Source: DATJBC01 sp035515515 (GTDB lineage Bacteria > Actinomycetota > Acidimicrobiia > Acidimicrobiales > UBA8190). Taken from it: DNA of 14,781 nucleotides. Positions 6,468 to 14,574 of the stretch are shown here, one piece after another. The stretch covers positions 1 through 14,781 of the forward strand of contig DATJBC010000302.1 of assembly GCA_035515515.1 (NCBI GenBank), in the 5' to 3' direction. A model generated the notes under the pieces. It made no database searches and was not told the origin of the DNA. It saw nothing but the letters and a program-made list of their open reading frames with translations. The stretch's first letter is position 1. Every line of letters begins with the position of its first letter. The translations under genes were made by a program, and so were the position numbers.

Positions 6468-8155
6468 CAGAAGAACTTTCCGTGGCTGAGCTGCTCGACG
6501 ATGGGACCGAGGGAAACGGCGGGGAAGAAGGTGAGCCCGCCGATGATGATGATGACGCCGATGGTGAGGCCCACGAACATGCCGTTGTCCGTGCGGAACG
6601 TCCCGAGCGAGGCCGGCACGACGTTCTTGGCCGCCAGCGAGCCGGCCAGGGCCAGGGCTGGGATCATGATGCCGAAGCGGCCGATCATCATGTCGACGGC
6701 TCCGACCACGTTGTAGAAGGTCGTGTTGCCCGTGAGGCCGGCCATCGCCGACCCGTTGTTGTTCCCCTGCGAGGTCAGGCCGTAGAGGATCTCGGTGAAA
6801 CCGTGGGGCCCGCTGTTGAGCGGACCGGCCCGCCCGGCATGGAGCGACACGGCGATGGCCGTGATCACGAGCACGGCGACGGGCATGACCAGCGCCCCCA
6901 GGCCGGCGAGCTTCACCTCCCGGGCCTGGATCTTCTTCCCCAGGTACTCCGGGGTCCTGCCGATCATGAGCCCGCCGATGAAGACGGCGATCACCGCGTA
7001 GATGAGGATCGTGTACAACCCGCTCCCCACGCCGCCCGGGGTGACCTCGCCCAGCATCATCCCGGTGAGCGGCCCGAACCCGCCCATGGCGTTGTAGGAG
7101 TCGGTGGCGCTGTCGACGGCCCCGTCGGAGGTCTGGGTCATCGACACGTTGAACAGGGCGCTCGTGGTGTCGCCGAAACGGACCTCCTTGCCCTCGGTGT
7201 TGCCCGTCGTGGAGTGGACGCCCGCCGCCACCACGGCCGGGTTGTTGGTGTGCTCGGAGTAGCTGGTGAAGCCCACCCAGACGCCGAAGATGAGCACCAT
7301 GGCCGCCAGCAGCGCCGCGCCGTGGCGGATGCTCTTCACCATCTTGCCGAAGGTGTAGGTGAGCGAGAACGGGATGGAGAGGGTGAGCCAGATGTAGAGC
7401 AGGTTGGTGAACGCCGTCGGGTTCTCGAAGGGATGGGCCAAGTCGACGTCGAAGAACCCGCCGCCGTTGGTCCCCAGCTGCATGATCGATCCCATGAACC
7501 CCGCCGGCCCCCGGGGGATCGTCTGGGACACGCCGTTCATGGAGTTGTGGACGTCGACCGGGCCGGCCAGGGTCTGCACCGCGCCCTGTCCCACCAGGAT
7601 CAGGCCGGCGAGGAAGGCGATGGGCAGCAGGATGTAGAGCAGGCAGCGGGTCATGTCGACCCAGAAGTTCCCGATCGTGGGCGAGTTACGACGCGAGAAG
7701 CCCCGGGTCACGGCGATGGCCACGGCGATCCCCACCGCCGCGCTCACGAACTGCTGCACGGTGAGCACGCCGATCTGGGAGAAGTACGACAGCGTGGTCT
7801 CCCCGCCGTAGTTCTGCCAGTTGGTGTTGGTCACGAACGAGGAGATCGTGTTGTAGCTGAGGGCGGGGGGGACGGCGCCGAAGTGCTGGGGGTTGATGGG
7901 CAGCGACCCCTGGATCCGCAGCAGCAGGTAGCCGACGAGGATCATGATCCCCGAGAAGATCACCGCGGAGGCGGCATAGCGCTTCCACGTCTGCTCCTGG
8001 TCGGGGCTCGTCCCCAGCATCCGGTAGAAGGGGCGCTCGGCCCACGCCAGGTACCGGACGCGGCCCTCGAAGACGTCCGCCATGTACGAGCCCAGGAAGC
8101 GCCAGGTGATCGCCAGGGCGACGACCAGGACGGCGATGGTCCAGAAGTAGCCCAT
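6467..8155 (-). CDS. kdpA: Potassium-transporting ATPase subunit A (channel-like subunit)
   Basis: KdpA, the 562-residue K+-selective subunit of KdpFABC, evolved from SKT/Trk-type channels with four pore-loop repeats. The filter segments are visible in order: SYNTISSFVTNTNWQNYGGE (100-119, with Q114), LGTNGGGFFDVD (228-238, around G232), DSYNAMGGFGPLTGMMLGE (352-370) and TSQGNNNGSAMAGL (461-474). About ten membrane helices are expected; the first spans residues 5-24. The length matches the family (about 555-560). ATG 8155 follows the kdpF stop after 0 bases, and the stop shares one base with the kdpB start. The Shine-Dalgarno is weak, so translation probably depends on coupling to kdpF. Confidence 0.98.
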   Translation of the reverse strand: MGYFWTIAVLVVALAITWRFLGSYMADVFEGRVRYLAWAERPFYRMLGTSPDQEQTWKRYAASAVIFSGIMILVGYLLLRIQGSLPINPQHFGAVPPALSYNTISSFVTNTNWQNYGGETTLSYFSQIGVLTVQQFVSAAVGIAVAIAVTRGFSRRNSPTIGNFWVDMTRCLLYILLPIAFLAGLILVGQGAVQTLAGPVDVHNSMNGVSQTIPRGPAGFMGSIMQLGTNGGGFFDVDLAHPFENPTAFTNLLYIWLTLSIPFSLTYTFGKMVKSIRHGAALLAAMVLIFGVWVGFTSYSEHTNNPAVVAAGVHSTTGNTEGKEVRFGDTTSALFNVSMTQTSDGAVDSATDSYNAMGGFGPLTGMMLGEVTPGGVGSGLYTILIYAVIAVFIGGLMIGRTPEYLGKKIQAREVKLAGLGALVMPVAVLVITAIAVSLHAGRAGPLNSGPHGFTEILYGLTSQGNNNGSAMAGLTGNTTFYNVVGAVDMMIGRFGIMIPALALAGSLAAKNVVPASLGTFRTDNGMFVGLTIGVIIIIGGLTFFPAVSLGPIVEQLSHGKFF

Positions 8156-8245
8156 CTAGAACCACTCGGGCTTGAACATGGCGATGCCCAGGAAGATGAA
8201 CACGGCGATCGAGACCGCCAGCAGGATGGCCTGGACCGCGCTCAT
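8156..8245 (-). CDS. kdpF: KdpF, 29-residue stabilising subunit
   Basis: A tiny ORF encoding MSAVQAILLAVSIAVFIFLG followed by a short tail ending KPEWF. It is one hydrophobic helix (about 4-24) and is 29 residues, the size of E. coli KdpF. KdpF is a single-pass lipid-like subunit that stabilises KdpFABC between KdpA and KdpB. The gene is directly ahead of kdpA (its TAG abuts the kdpA ATG) and its start overlaps the stop of a 27-residue ORF by ATGA. It is too short for most gene finders. Position, length and hydrophobicity make the call secure. Confidence 0.9.
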   Translation of the reverse strand: MSAVQAILLAVSIAVFIFLGIAMFKPEWF

Positions 8246-8325
8246 ACCCGGTCCAGCGCCCAGACGAGTCCGAGGAAGGCCAGCACGAAGAGTGCGGTCC
8301 CCAGGACGGCAAGGAAGTCGGCCAT
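8242..8325 (-). CDS. 27-residue single-pass membrane protein leading the kdp operon
   Basis: This short ORF encodes MADFLAVLGTALFVLAFLGL plus VWALDRV: a single transmembrane helix (about 3-22) with a short charged tail. It overlaps kdpF by ATGA. Comparable unnamed micro-ORFs sit just upstream of kdpF in many actinobacterial kdp operons, from my memory of such loci. It could be an additional small subunit, a KdpF paralogue, or a leader ORF coupling translation of kdpF. ATG 8325 has a weak TGGGG ahead. An in-frame extension to 8451 exists, but it crosses the repeat-rich promoter region and is not hydrophobic, so I reject it. Confidence 0.65.
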   Translation of the reverse strand: MADFLAVLGTALFVLAFLGLVWALDRV

Positions 8326-8348
8326 GACCCCAGTCTTGCGACGTCGGG

Positions 8349-8399
8349 CTAAACGCGACCTAAACGCGGGCGCCCGCCACGAAATATTCCCTAAACACG
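8349..8399 (-). promoter_or_regulatory. Three phased direct repeats upstream of the kdp operon
   Basis: CTAAACGCG occurs at 8349-8357 and 8360-8368, and CTAAACACG at 8391-8399. On the kdp strand they read CGCGTTTAG or CGTGTTTAG. The spacings are 11 and 31 bases, about one and three helical turns, so all copies face the same side. An AATATT (8382-8387) lies between the second and third copies. Tandem 11-base direct repeats are typical of OmpR/PhoB-family response regulators, and KdpE belongs to that family. A KdpE-like operator 24-74 bases ahead of the first ORF is an inference. No kdpD or kdpE is in the window. Confidence 0.55.
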
Positions 8400-8420
8400 T
8401 GAGCGGTCGCCCAGGCACGG

Positions 8421-8442
8421 CGCGGGCAGGGAGAGGCCCGCG
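8421..8442 (-). terminator. Candidate hairpin downstream of the copper monooxygenase gene
   Basis: CGCGGGC (8421-8427) pairs perfectly with GCCCGCG (8436-8442) around an 8-base purine-rich loop, 64 bases past the monooxygenase stop and upstream of the kdp repeats. It could isolate kdp from read-through. No T-tract is seen, so it may be only a GC-rich coincidence. Confidence 0.35.
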
Positions 8443-8505
8443 TGGGCTCACGACGGCGGGCGGTCTCTGACGCCACCCGCGCCGTTGATCGGTCCCGGTT
8501 GTGGG

Positions 8506-9750
8506 CTACGCGGAGCTGTGGGAGTTGGGCAACGACTTCGACGTCCACACCAGGCCGAGGCACATCTCGTCGGTGGACCCGTCCCCCCACGTCACGAAGT
8601 GCGGCGGGGCCTTGCGCAGGATGGGCAGCTCCTGGGCGAGGCGGGGGTTGTAGGTGCAGTTGATCTGGATCTTGTCGCCCGCCTTCACCGGGATCGGCGT
8701 GCTCAGGTTGTAGGCCTTCTGGTAGTCGAAGTTGTAGTTGGGCACGTTGAGCACGGTCTTGGCCTGCGGCGTGCCGGGGTTGAGGATCATGGAGAACTTG
8801 GTGCCCAACAGGTGCATGTGTCCCTGGACACGGTCGATGTAGCCGGCCCTGCCGATGGACTGCGTACACGATGCCGTGTCGCCGGCGGGCGGGTCGGAGA
8901 TGTTGTTCCCACAGCCCAACTCGATGAAGTCGACGGTCTGGACGGCGTCCGAACCGAAGCGGCGCCCCTGGTCGGCGAGCGACGCCGTCCGGTCACACAG
9001 GGGACCCGTCACGCCGGCCGGACAGGGGATGTCGGGCGGGGCGAACTGCAGGTCGAGGTGAAGGGGGGCCACCGCCTTCGACACGGGCACGGTGTCGAGC
9101 ACCAGTGAGTTCTGCACAGGCTTGTCACCGACGAGCAGGTTGTAGTGCACCTGCATGATGACCAGGCTGCCGGCCGGCAGCGAGATCCCCGTCCCCCTGG
9201 GCAGCGTGTCGGCGCCGTGACCGGGGGCCCAGACGCTCAGCCACGGTGTGTCGAACAACTGGAGGATCGACGCCTTGGGCAACGACGGGGCCCCGAAGCA
9301 CGTCCAGCCGTTGCCACCGGTTGCCGCGTTGTCGCTGAGGGCCGTGGCCGCCAGGGACGGCGGCACGAGGGACAGGATGGCGTGGTGGTCCTCGGGGCTG
9401 CCCGCCTTGAACTGGCTGGAGATGACGTAGGCGTCCTGCTTGACGTGCGGGTTCAGCAGCGTGCAGTGGTAGTCGTCGGTGGTCCCCACCGACGCCGTCG
9501 GCTTGTAGGCGGGCGAGACCAGGGTGACGGTCTTGTACGGGTGGGTGGCGGGCCGGGTCGCACCCGGCGTCGATCCGGCGGTGGCGGCCACGATCACCGA
9601 GATCCCGCCGGCGACGAGGAGGACGGCCACGAGGATCGCCGCCGCCCGCGGGCCCCGCGCCATCCCGCTCGTGAGGCGCGTGGGGAAGCGCGCTGAAGCG
9701 GCCCCACCGGTGGCAGTGTCCGCCCCGCTGCGTTCGATGAGCTCGGTCAT
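8506..9750 (-). CDS. Membrane-anchored copper type II (PHM/DBH-like) monooxygenase
   Basis: A 414-residue protein resembling the peptidylglycine alpha-hydroxylating / dopamine beta-monooxygenase fold, which uses two coppers, O2 and a reductant such as ascorbate to hydroxylate C-H bonds. A cytoplasmic tail and a membrane helix (about 35-57) place the catalytic part outside the cell. N-domain: DDYHCTLLNP (92-101), the CuH pair H122/H123 in EDHHAILSL, WTCFG (149-153) and the third CuH ligand H202 in MQVHYNL. C-domain: CuM ligands H311 and H313 in QGHMHLLG, YNFDYQKAY and KAGDKIQINCTY (357-368), and the methionine ligand M396 in TDEMC. All six ligands are in family order and spacing. The start at ATG 9750 has GGGGGAG just upstream; an extension to 9897 lacks the coding bias. 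It is a lone gene with unknown substrate. Other bacterial homologues are, as far as I know, uncharacterised. Confidence 0.78.
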   Translation of the reverse strand: MTELIERSGADTATGGAASARFPTRLTSGMARGPRAAAILVAVLLVAGGISVIVAATAGSTPGATRPATHPYKTVTLVSPAYKPTASVGTTDDYHCTLLNPHVKQDAYVISSQFKAGSPEDHHAILSLVPPSLAATALSDNAATGGNGWTCFGAPSLPKASILQLFDTPWLSVWAPGHGADTLPRGTGISLPAGSLVIMQVHYNLLVGDKPVQNSLVLDTVPVSKAVAPLHLDLQFAPPDIPCPAGVTGPLCDRTASLADQGRRFGSDAVQTVDFIELGCGNNISDPPAGDTASCTQSIGRAGYIDRVQGHMHLLGTKFSMILNPGTPQAKTVLNVPNYNFDYQKAYNLSTPIPVKAGDKIQINCTYNPRLAQELPILRKAPPHFVTWGDGSTDEMCLGLVWTSKSLPNSHSSA

Positions 9751-9970
9751 GGCTCCCCCGTTCCGCCTCCGGCCGCGGTCCCCCGACGATCGCCCCCGGC
9801 CGCCAAGAAGGCTACCCCGGGGAAGGGCTGCCCAGGCCGCCACGGCCACGGCACCCGAGCGGACGGCCGCGGCCCAGCGAGGCGTTGCCTTCTCCACCGA
9901 GCCCGGTGGGCCCGCGGCGGCGGGGGCCGGCCTTCGCTGCGGGGGCGGCCCCGGGCGGGCGCCTCCTCGC

Positions 9971-10917
<947 letters not shown>

Positions 10918-10978
10918 ACGGCGAATGGGTAAGGCCCTGTGGAGTCGGCCGCCAGGGCCGGGACAAGGAGGAGGGCTC

Positions 10979-11206
10979 ATGCCAGGGACCAGGGCGAGCG
11001 TCAAGAACGAGAAGCAGTACGAAGGGTTGAAGCGAAAGGGCATGTCAAAGCAGCGTGCGGCGCGCATCGCCAATTCGCCGGGCGCCTCCAAGCGAGGGGG
11101 CAAGGCCTCGGGCTCCGGCTCCAGCCCGCGCCAGGGGGGAACGACCGCCCAGAAGAAGGAGGCGGGGCGCAAGGGGGGACGCGCCACCGCGCGCAAGGGG
11201 TCCTGA
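10979..11206 (+). CDS. Small basic DUF7218-like protein
   Basis: A 75-residue, Lys/Arg/Gly-rich protein. The N-terminal part (SVKNEKQYEGLKRKGMSKQR, 7-26, then AARIANSPGASKRGGK) and the C-terminal QGGTTAQKKEAGRKGGRATA (52-71) match the pattern I associate with the actinobacterial DUF7218 family; the KGG-type motif recalls small stress-induced proteins. The function is unknown, and a nucleic-acid-binding role is suggested only by charge. The start is secure: AAGGAGGAG (10965-10973) lies 5 bases ahead of ATG 10979. An in-frame longer version from 10907 would run into the acs remnant and is rejected. It is transcribed away from the acs fragment, so its promoter lies at or near the acs breakpoint. 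Confidence 0.7.
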   Translation: MPGTRASVKNEKQYEGLKRKGMSKQRAARIANSPGASKRGGKASGSGSSPRQGGTTAQKKEAGRKGGRATARKGS

Positions 11207-11212
11207 CGAAGC

Positions 11213-11232
11213 CCCGCGGGCGGCGCCGCGGG
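11213..11232 (+). terminator. Hairpin after the DUF7218-like gene
   Basis: CCCGCGG (11213-11219) pairs with CCGCGGG (11226-11232) around a 6-base loop, starting 6 bases after the stop codon. An alternative palindrome, GCGGCGCCGC, is nested inside. No T-tract follows. The position right after a stop supports a terminator role. Confidence 0.4.
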
Positions 11233-11417
11233 AGCTCGAGGCTCGGGGGAGCCACCCCGCCAGGGACGACACCGAGGGCGGCACCGGCGGGGACCGCTTT
11301 CGGGGGGAGAGGGAGCCACGGCTGCGATGACCACCTCCTGGGCTCGCCTGCGCCGGCTACGGGCGCTGCACGCATCGGAGCAGGCCGGGGCGCCAGCCAC
11401 CGTGTCGGGCGGGCTCC

Positions 11418-11436
11418 GGGCGGGTATCGCCCGCCC
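11418..11436 (+). promoter_or_regulatory. Perfect hairpin abutting the start codon of the DUF5709-like gene
   Basis: GGGCGGG (11418-11424) and CCCGCCC (11430-11436) flank a TATCG loop, and the ATG begins at the very next base. Such a stem in the mRNA would block ribosome access and also occupies the place of a Shine-Dalgarno sequence. It may be a translational control element, a terminator for the upstream gene, or a sign that the start is misplaced. Confidence 0.4.
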
Positions 11437-11757
11437 ATGGCAGGCGCAGCAGGGCGCGACCGGGACTGGACCGATGCCGGGGCCGAGGGCCAGCCCGATC
11501 TGGACGCCCCGCCGCCCGGCATCGATGCCGAGACGGCGTCGGAGGGCGGCGCCGTGCCCCCCGACCACCCGGTAGCCGTCGACGGGCTCGGAGTCACGGC
11601 CGGCTCGCTCCCGCCCCGGTGTCGCCGGCACGCCGGGTCGCTCCGGCTGGTGGACCCCGGCGCCGACCCGGACGAGCCGCCGTCGGTGGGCGACTGGGAG
11701 GACGACGGCGGCGCCTTGAGCGCCCAAGAGGCGGCCGGCCGGCTCCGCCGTGGGTGA
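11437..11757 (+). CDS. Small acidic DUF5709-like protein
   Basis: A 106-residue acidic, low-complexity protein with no membrane segment. The order of features fits the DUF5709 pattern of actinobacteria as I recall it: an N-terminal acidic run with Pro/Gly (about 12-45), PVAVDGLGVTAGSL (45-58), LRLVDPGADPDE (69-80), an acidic linker, and a C-terminal GGALSAQEAAGRL. The function is unknown. The start at ATG 11437 is the only ATG that covers this pattern, but it lacks a Shine-Dalgarno and abuts a hairpin. It ends 27 bases ahead of the GH15 gene, so the two are probably co-transcribed. R61-H65 in the middle (RCRRH) is unlike the rest and may reflect a local error or a divergent copy. Confidence 0.5.
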   Translation: MAGAAGRDRDWTDAGAEGQPDLDAPPPGIDAETASEGGAVPPDHPVAVDGLGVTAGSLPPRCRRHAGSLRLVDPGADPDEPPSVGDWEDDGGALSAQEAAGRLRRG

Positions 11758-11784
11758 TCCAGGCAGTGGGCGCGCCGGCGGGCC

Positions 11785-13530
11785 ATGACCGGAGGACCAC
11801 CACCGTTCGCCCTGCGCGACTACGCCTTGCTGGCCGACGGAGAGCGCGGGGTCCTGATCGGGCCGCGGGGCGAGATGACGTGGATGTGCTTCCCGACGTG
11901 GGACTCCCCGAGCGTGTTCTCCGCCCTCCTCGGCGGGGACGGCCACTACCAGGTCACCCCCGACGACGATCGGTTCGTGTGGGGCGGCTACTACGACGAG
12001 GGCTCCCTCATATGGAACAGCCGCTGGGTCACCACCGACGCCGTCATCGAGTGCCGCGAGGCCCTGGCGTTCCCCACCCACCCGTCCAGAGCGTGCATCT
12101 TGCGTCGGGTCAAGGCCGTCCGGGGGCGCGCCCACGTGATCGTCCGCCTCAGCCCTGCCGCCGACTACGGGCGGCGCCCCATGTCCGGGGTGACCCGGGA
12201 AGGGGGCGTCTGGAGCGCCACGACCGGCCCCGTCCATCTGCGCTGGCAGGCGGGCGCGGGCGTGCGCCGGGACCGCAATGGCGGCCTGACACTTCGGCTC
12301 GACCTGGCGGAAGGGGAGACCCACGACCTCGTGTTGCGGCTCTCCACCACCTCCGGCGAGGACGACGAGCTGCGCAGCGCCAAGGAGCTGTGGACGACCA
12401 CCGAAGAGATGTGGCACCACGCCGTGCCTCCCATGGAGGGACTTCCCGCCCAACGCGACGCTGCGCACGCCTACGCCATCATGCGGGGGCTCACCACCGC
12501 CACCGGCGCCATGGTGGCGGCCGCCACCATGGCGCTGCCCGAGCGCGCCGAAGCCGGCCGCAACTACGACTACCGCTACGCCTGGATCCGGGACCAGTCC
12601 TTCGCCGGTCAAGCCGCCGCTGTGGTCAGTGGGGCCGAGTTCCTTCTCGACGCCGCGGTCCGCTTCGTCGCCGGGCGGCTGCACGCCGACGGGACCGACC
12701 TGAGGCCTGCCTACCGCACCAGCGGCGATGTCGTCCCCGATGAGACCGACCTTCCCCACCTGCGTGGGTACCCCGGCGGTGAGGTCAGGGCCGGCAACCG
12801 CGCCAACCAGCAGTTCCAGCTCGACGCCCTGGGAGAGTCCCTGCTCCTGTTGGCCGCGGCGGCCCGGGCGGACAGGGTCGACCACGAGCACTGGAAGGCG
12901 GCCGAGATCGCCGTGGAGGCCGTCGCGGCCCGCTGGGAGCAGCCCGACGCCGGGATCTGGGAGCTCGAAGACCGATGGTGGACCCACTCCCGCCTGACCT
13001 GCGTCGCCGGGTTGCGCCACATCGCCACCTGCACGGGCGGCGCGCAGGCCGGCCGGTGGACGGCGCTGGCGGACGCCATCGCCGCGGAGACGGCCCGCAC
13101 ATGTGTCCATCCCGGTGGCCGCTGGCAGCGCGCCCCCGACGATGCGCGCGTGGACGCTGCGCTTCTGCTGCCGGTGCTGCGACGCGCCGTGTCGGGCGAC
13201 GACCCCCGCACGACCGCCACCATGGCCGTCATCGAGGACGAGCTGTGCCAGGACGGCTACATCTACCGCTACCGCCACGACGACCGACCTCTGCAAGACG
13301 CCGAAGGCGCCTTCTCGCTCTGTGGCTTCGCGCTCGCTCTCGCCTACCACGAACTGGGGCAGCCTGAGCGGGCGATCGCCTGGTTCGAGCGCAACCGGGC
13401 GTCGTGCGGCCCTCCCGGGCTGCTCACCGAGGAGTTCGACGTGGGCGAACGCCAATTGCGTGGCAACATCCCGCAGGCCTTCGTGCACGCCCTCCTCCTG
13501 GAGTGCGCCGCCCGCCTCGGCGAGCGATGA
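11785..13530 (+). CDS. Glycoside hydrolase family 15 (glucoamylase/trehalase-type)
   Basis: A 581-residue cytoplasmic GH15 enzyme, an inverting alpha-glucosidase acting on starch-type oligosaccharides or trehalose. The N-terminal beta-sandwich (about 8-215) begins with the family pattern RDYALLADGERGVLI and WMCFPTWDSPSVF. The (alpha/alpha)6 barrel (about 225-575) contains NYDYRYAWIRDQSF (260-273), the general acid E393 in WEQPDAGIWE (384-393), WTHSRL (399-404), DGYIYRY (490-496), EGAFSLCGFALA (507-518) and the general base in LLTEEFD (E549/E550), followed by the FVHALLL helix. The length is near the bacterial GH15 norm (about 590-620). There is no signal peptide. ATG 11785 is chosen by alignment to the family N-terminus; its Shine-Dalgarno is poor, so coupling to the small gene 27 bases upstream is likely. 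Trehalase versus glucoamylase cannot be decided from sequence alone. Confidence 0.93.
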   Translation: MTGGPPPFALRDYALLADGERGVLIGPRGEMTWMCFPTWDSPSVFSALLGGDGHYQVTPDDDRFVWGGYYDEGSLIWNSRWVTTDAVIECREALAFPTHPSRACILRRVKAVRGRAHVIVRLSPAADYGRRPMSGVTREGGVWSATTGPVHLRWQAGAGVRRDRNGGLTLRLDLAEGETHDLVLRLSTTSGEDDELRSAKELWTTTEEMWHHAVPPMEGLPAQRDAAHAYAIMRGLTTATGAMVAAATMALPERAEAGRNYDYRYAWIRDQSFAGQAAAVVSGAEFLLDAAVRFVAGRLHADGTDLRPAYRTSGDVVPDETDLPHLRGYPGGEVRAGNRANQQFQLDALGESLLLLAAAARADRVDHEHWKAAEIAVEAVAARWEQPDAGIWELEDRWWTHSRLTCVAGLRHIATCTGGAQAGRWTALADAIAAETARTCVHPGGRWQRAPDDARVDAALLLPVLRRAVSGDDPRTTATMAVIEDELCQDGYIYRYRHDDRPLQDAEGAFSLCGFALALAYHELGQPERAIAWFERNRASCGPPGLLTEEFDVGERQLRGNIPQAFVHALLLECAARLGER

Positions 13531-13825
13531 CCGTGCGTCCCCGCCCGGATCGCCGGGCGCTGTCTCGCCACGGGTGGCGGCCCTGGCGGCGCTCCTGGTG
13601 TGGGTGATCGTGTCATCGGGGACTGGACGTAGGGTCGACGCCGTCTTACCCACTTCGGCCCGCTCGATGAGCGGTGGGGGCGTCGGGCCCGGGCCGACCG
13701 CGCCGTACCGCCCGTCGACTCTCCGGCTGACGGCCACCACCCGCAAGTCTCGAGGCAGCCGGTTGGCCGCTCGAAGGCCGGGCCCGGCTCGCGCCTCCTC
13801 GCCGCGGCACGCTCTGGCACGGACG
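13531..13825. other. Non-coding gap between convergent GH15 and hemerythrin-like genes
   Basis: A gap of 295 bases with no convincing coding bias in any frame. It holds the hairpin at 13542-13559 and a second GC dyad, GTCGG-N7-CCGAC at 13682-13698, that could terminate the minus-strand gene. The long open frames that cross it on both strands are a by-product of high GC. No RNA gene or repeat was recognised. Confidence 0.6.
13542..13559 (+). terminator. Hairpin downstream of the GH15 gene
   Basis: CGCCCGG (13542-13548) is a perfect complement of CCGGGCG (13553-13559) around an ATCG loop, 12 bases after the GH15 stop. A short pyrimidine stretch (CTGTCTCG) follows, not a real U-tract. Position and symmetry make it a fair terminator candidate. 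Confidence 0.5.
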
Positions 13826-14452
13826 TCACCCGAGGGAGTCGGGGGAGACCTCGCCCTCACCGGGGATCGTCACACGACGGAGCGGCTTGATGCCACCAAC
13901 CGGCAGGCTCCGCAGGTAGTCGTAGACGGCGTGCGCCCACACGAGAGGGGCGATGTGCTCGTACCACCTCACGGGATGCGCTCCCGGGTGAAGGGGGCAG
14001 TGACGGCGCACATACGAAGCGCTGGGAAGCTTTATCCGGCTACCCGACTCGAGGAGCCGCCGAACGGCGGGAATGCGCTCGGACTCGTCCTGGCGGATCT
14101 CGGCAAGCAACCCCGGCGCCATCTCGAGAACGACATCATCGACGCTCTGGCCCTGGTTGACGTTCGTCGGCGCCAGCCCGCGCGTCATCTCGTCCAGCTC
14201 GTCGAGCTGCCGGCGGTGCTCTGTTCGTTGCCCGGTGAACTCCTGTGCGAGCTCCGCCGACGCCTGATCGGACCCCAGGGCGCGCCCGATCAACTCTCGG
14301 GCCGCTTGTCGGACGGCGAGACGCTCGACGAAGAGCTTCACGATGCGCCCGTGCTGAAGGCGGTCCCGCCCCGCATCCTGCATGGCGTGGAGCAGGCGGG
14401 GAAGCACGGCGTTCTCGTACTGAAGCTGATCGATTGCGTCTGCCTTGGCCAT
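13826..14452 (-). CDS. Hemerythrin-like helical protein lacking most iron ligands
   Basis: A 208-residue, mostly helical, cytoplasmic protein. The helix arrangement recalls actinobacterial HHE/hemerythrin-domain proteins: helix with H34 (LQHGRIVKLFVERL), helix with EHRRQLDELDEM (78-89), helix MAPGLLAEIRQDESERIPAVRRLL (111-134), where hemerythrins have an H-EE-IFP pattern. Here D122 replaces the usual histidine, and most of the diiron ligands are absent. The C-terminal part (140-208) contains a His-rich cluster (H151, H155, H159, H166, H174) next to C152 and then PVRWYEHIAPLVWAHAVYDY. The start is secure: AAGGAG lies about 7 bases ahead of ATG 14452. It probably no longer binds a classic diiron centre, or binds metal differently. 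The family call is tentative; an unrelated four-helix protein is possible. Confidence 0.5.
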   Translation of the reverse strand: MAKADAIDQLQYENAVLPRLLHAMQDAGRDRLQHGRIVKLFVERLAVRQAARELIGRALGSDQASAELAQEFTGQRTEHRRQLDELDEMTRGLAPTNVNQGQSVDDVVLEMAPGLLAEIRQDESERIPAVRRLLESGSRIKLPSASYVRRHCPLHPGAHPVRWYEHIAPLVWAHAVYDYLRSLPVGGIKPLRRVTIPGEGEVSPDSLG

Positions 14453-14574
14453 GCGCGTCTCCTTCGTCGCCGCCGTCCCTAGGGCCGGCGCGGGGATCGA
14501 CCCCGGGCGGTGGGGGCGGCCGGCACCTCGCGTGGCGAGCCCCCCCGGGGGAGGGCCCGGGTGACCTCGCCTGC

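Noticed and set aside
4329..6716. 795-residue open frame on the plus strand, antisense to kdpB
   Set aside because: The translation is a His/Asp/Gly/Arg-rich low-complexity shadow of kdpB; the opposite strand carries all P-type ATPase motifs.
6482..8470. 662-residue open frame on the plus strand, antisense to kdpA, kdpF and the kdp promoter
   Set aside because: Same kind of high-GC shadow; composition is not protein-like and kdpA on the minus strand is intact.
8326..8505. c-di-AMP (ydaO-type) riboswitch ahead of kdp
   Set aside because: The untranslated space ahead of the first ORF is short and repeat-rich, and I could not find the conserved ydaO core segments by eye.
11327..11575. 82-residue plus-strand ORF starting MTTSWARLRRLRAL
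   Set aside because: It overlaps the DUF5709-like gene in another frame, has no ribosome-binding site and turns into Arg/Pro shadow sequence.
13103..14482. 459-residue plus-strand open frame linking the GH15 end to the hemerythrin-like gene
   Set aside because: It overlaps GH15 in another frame and runs antisense to a gene with a clear Shine-Dalgarno; composition is Arg/Pro/Ser shadow.
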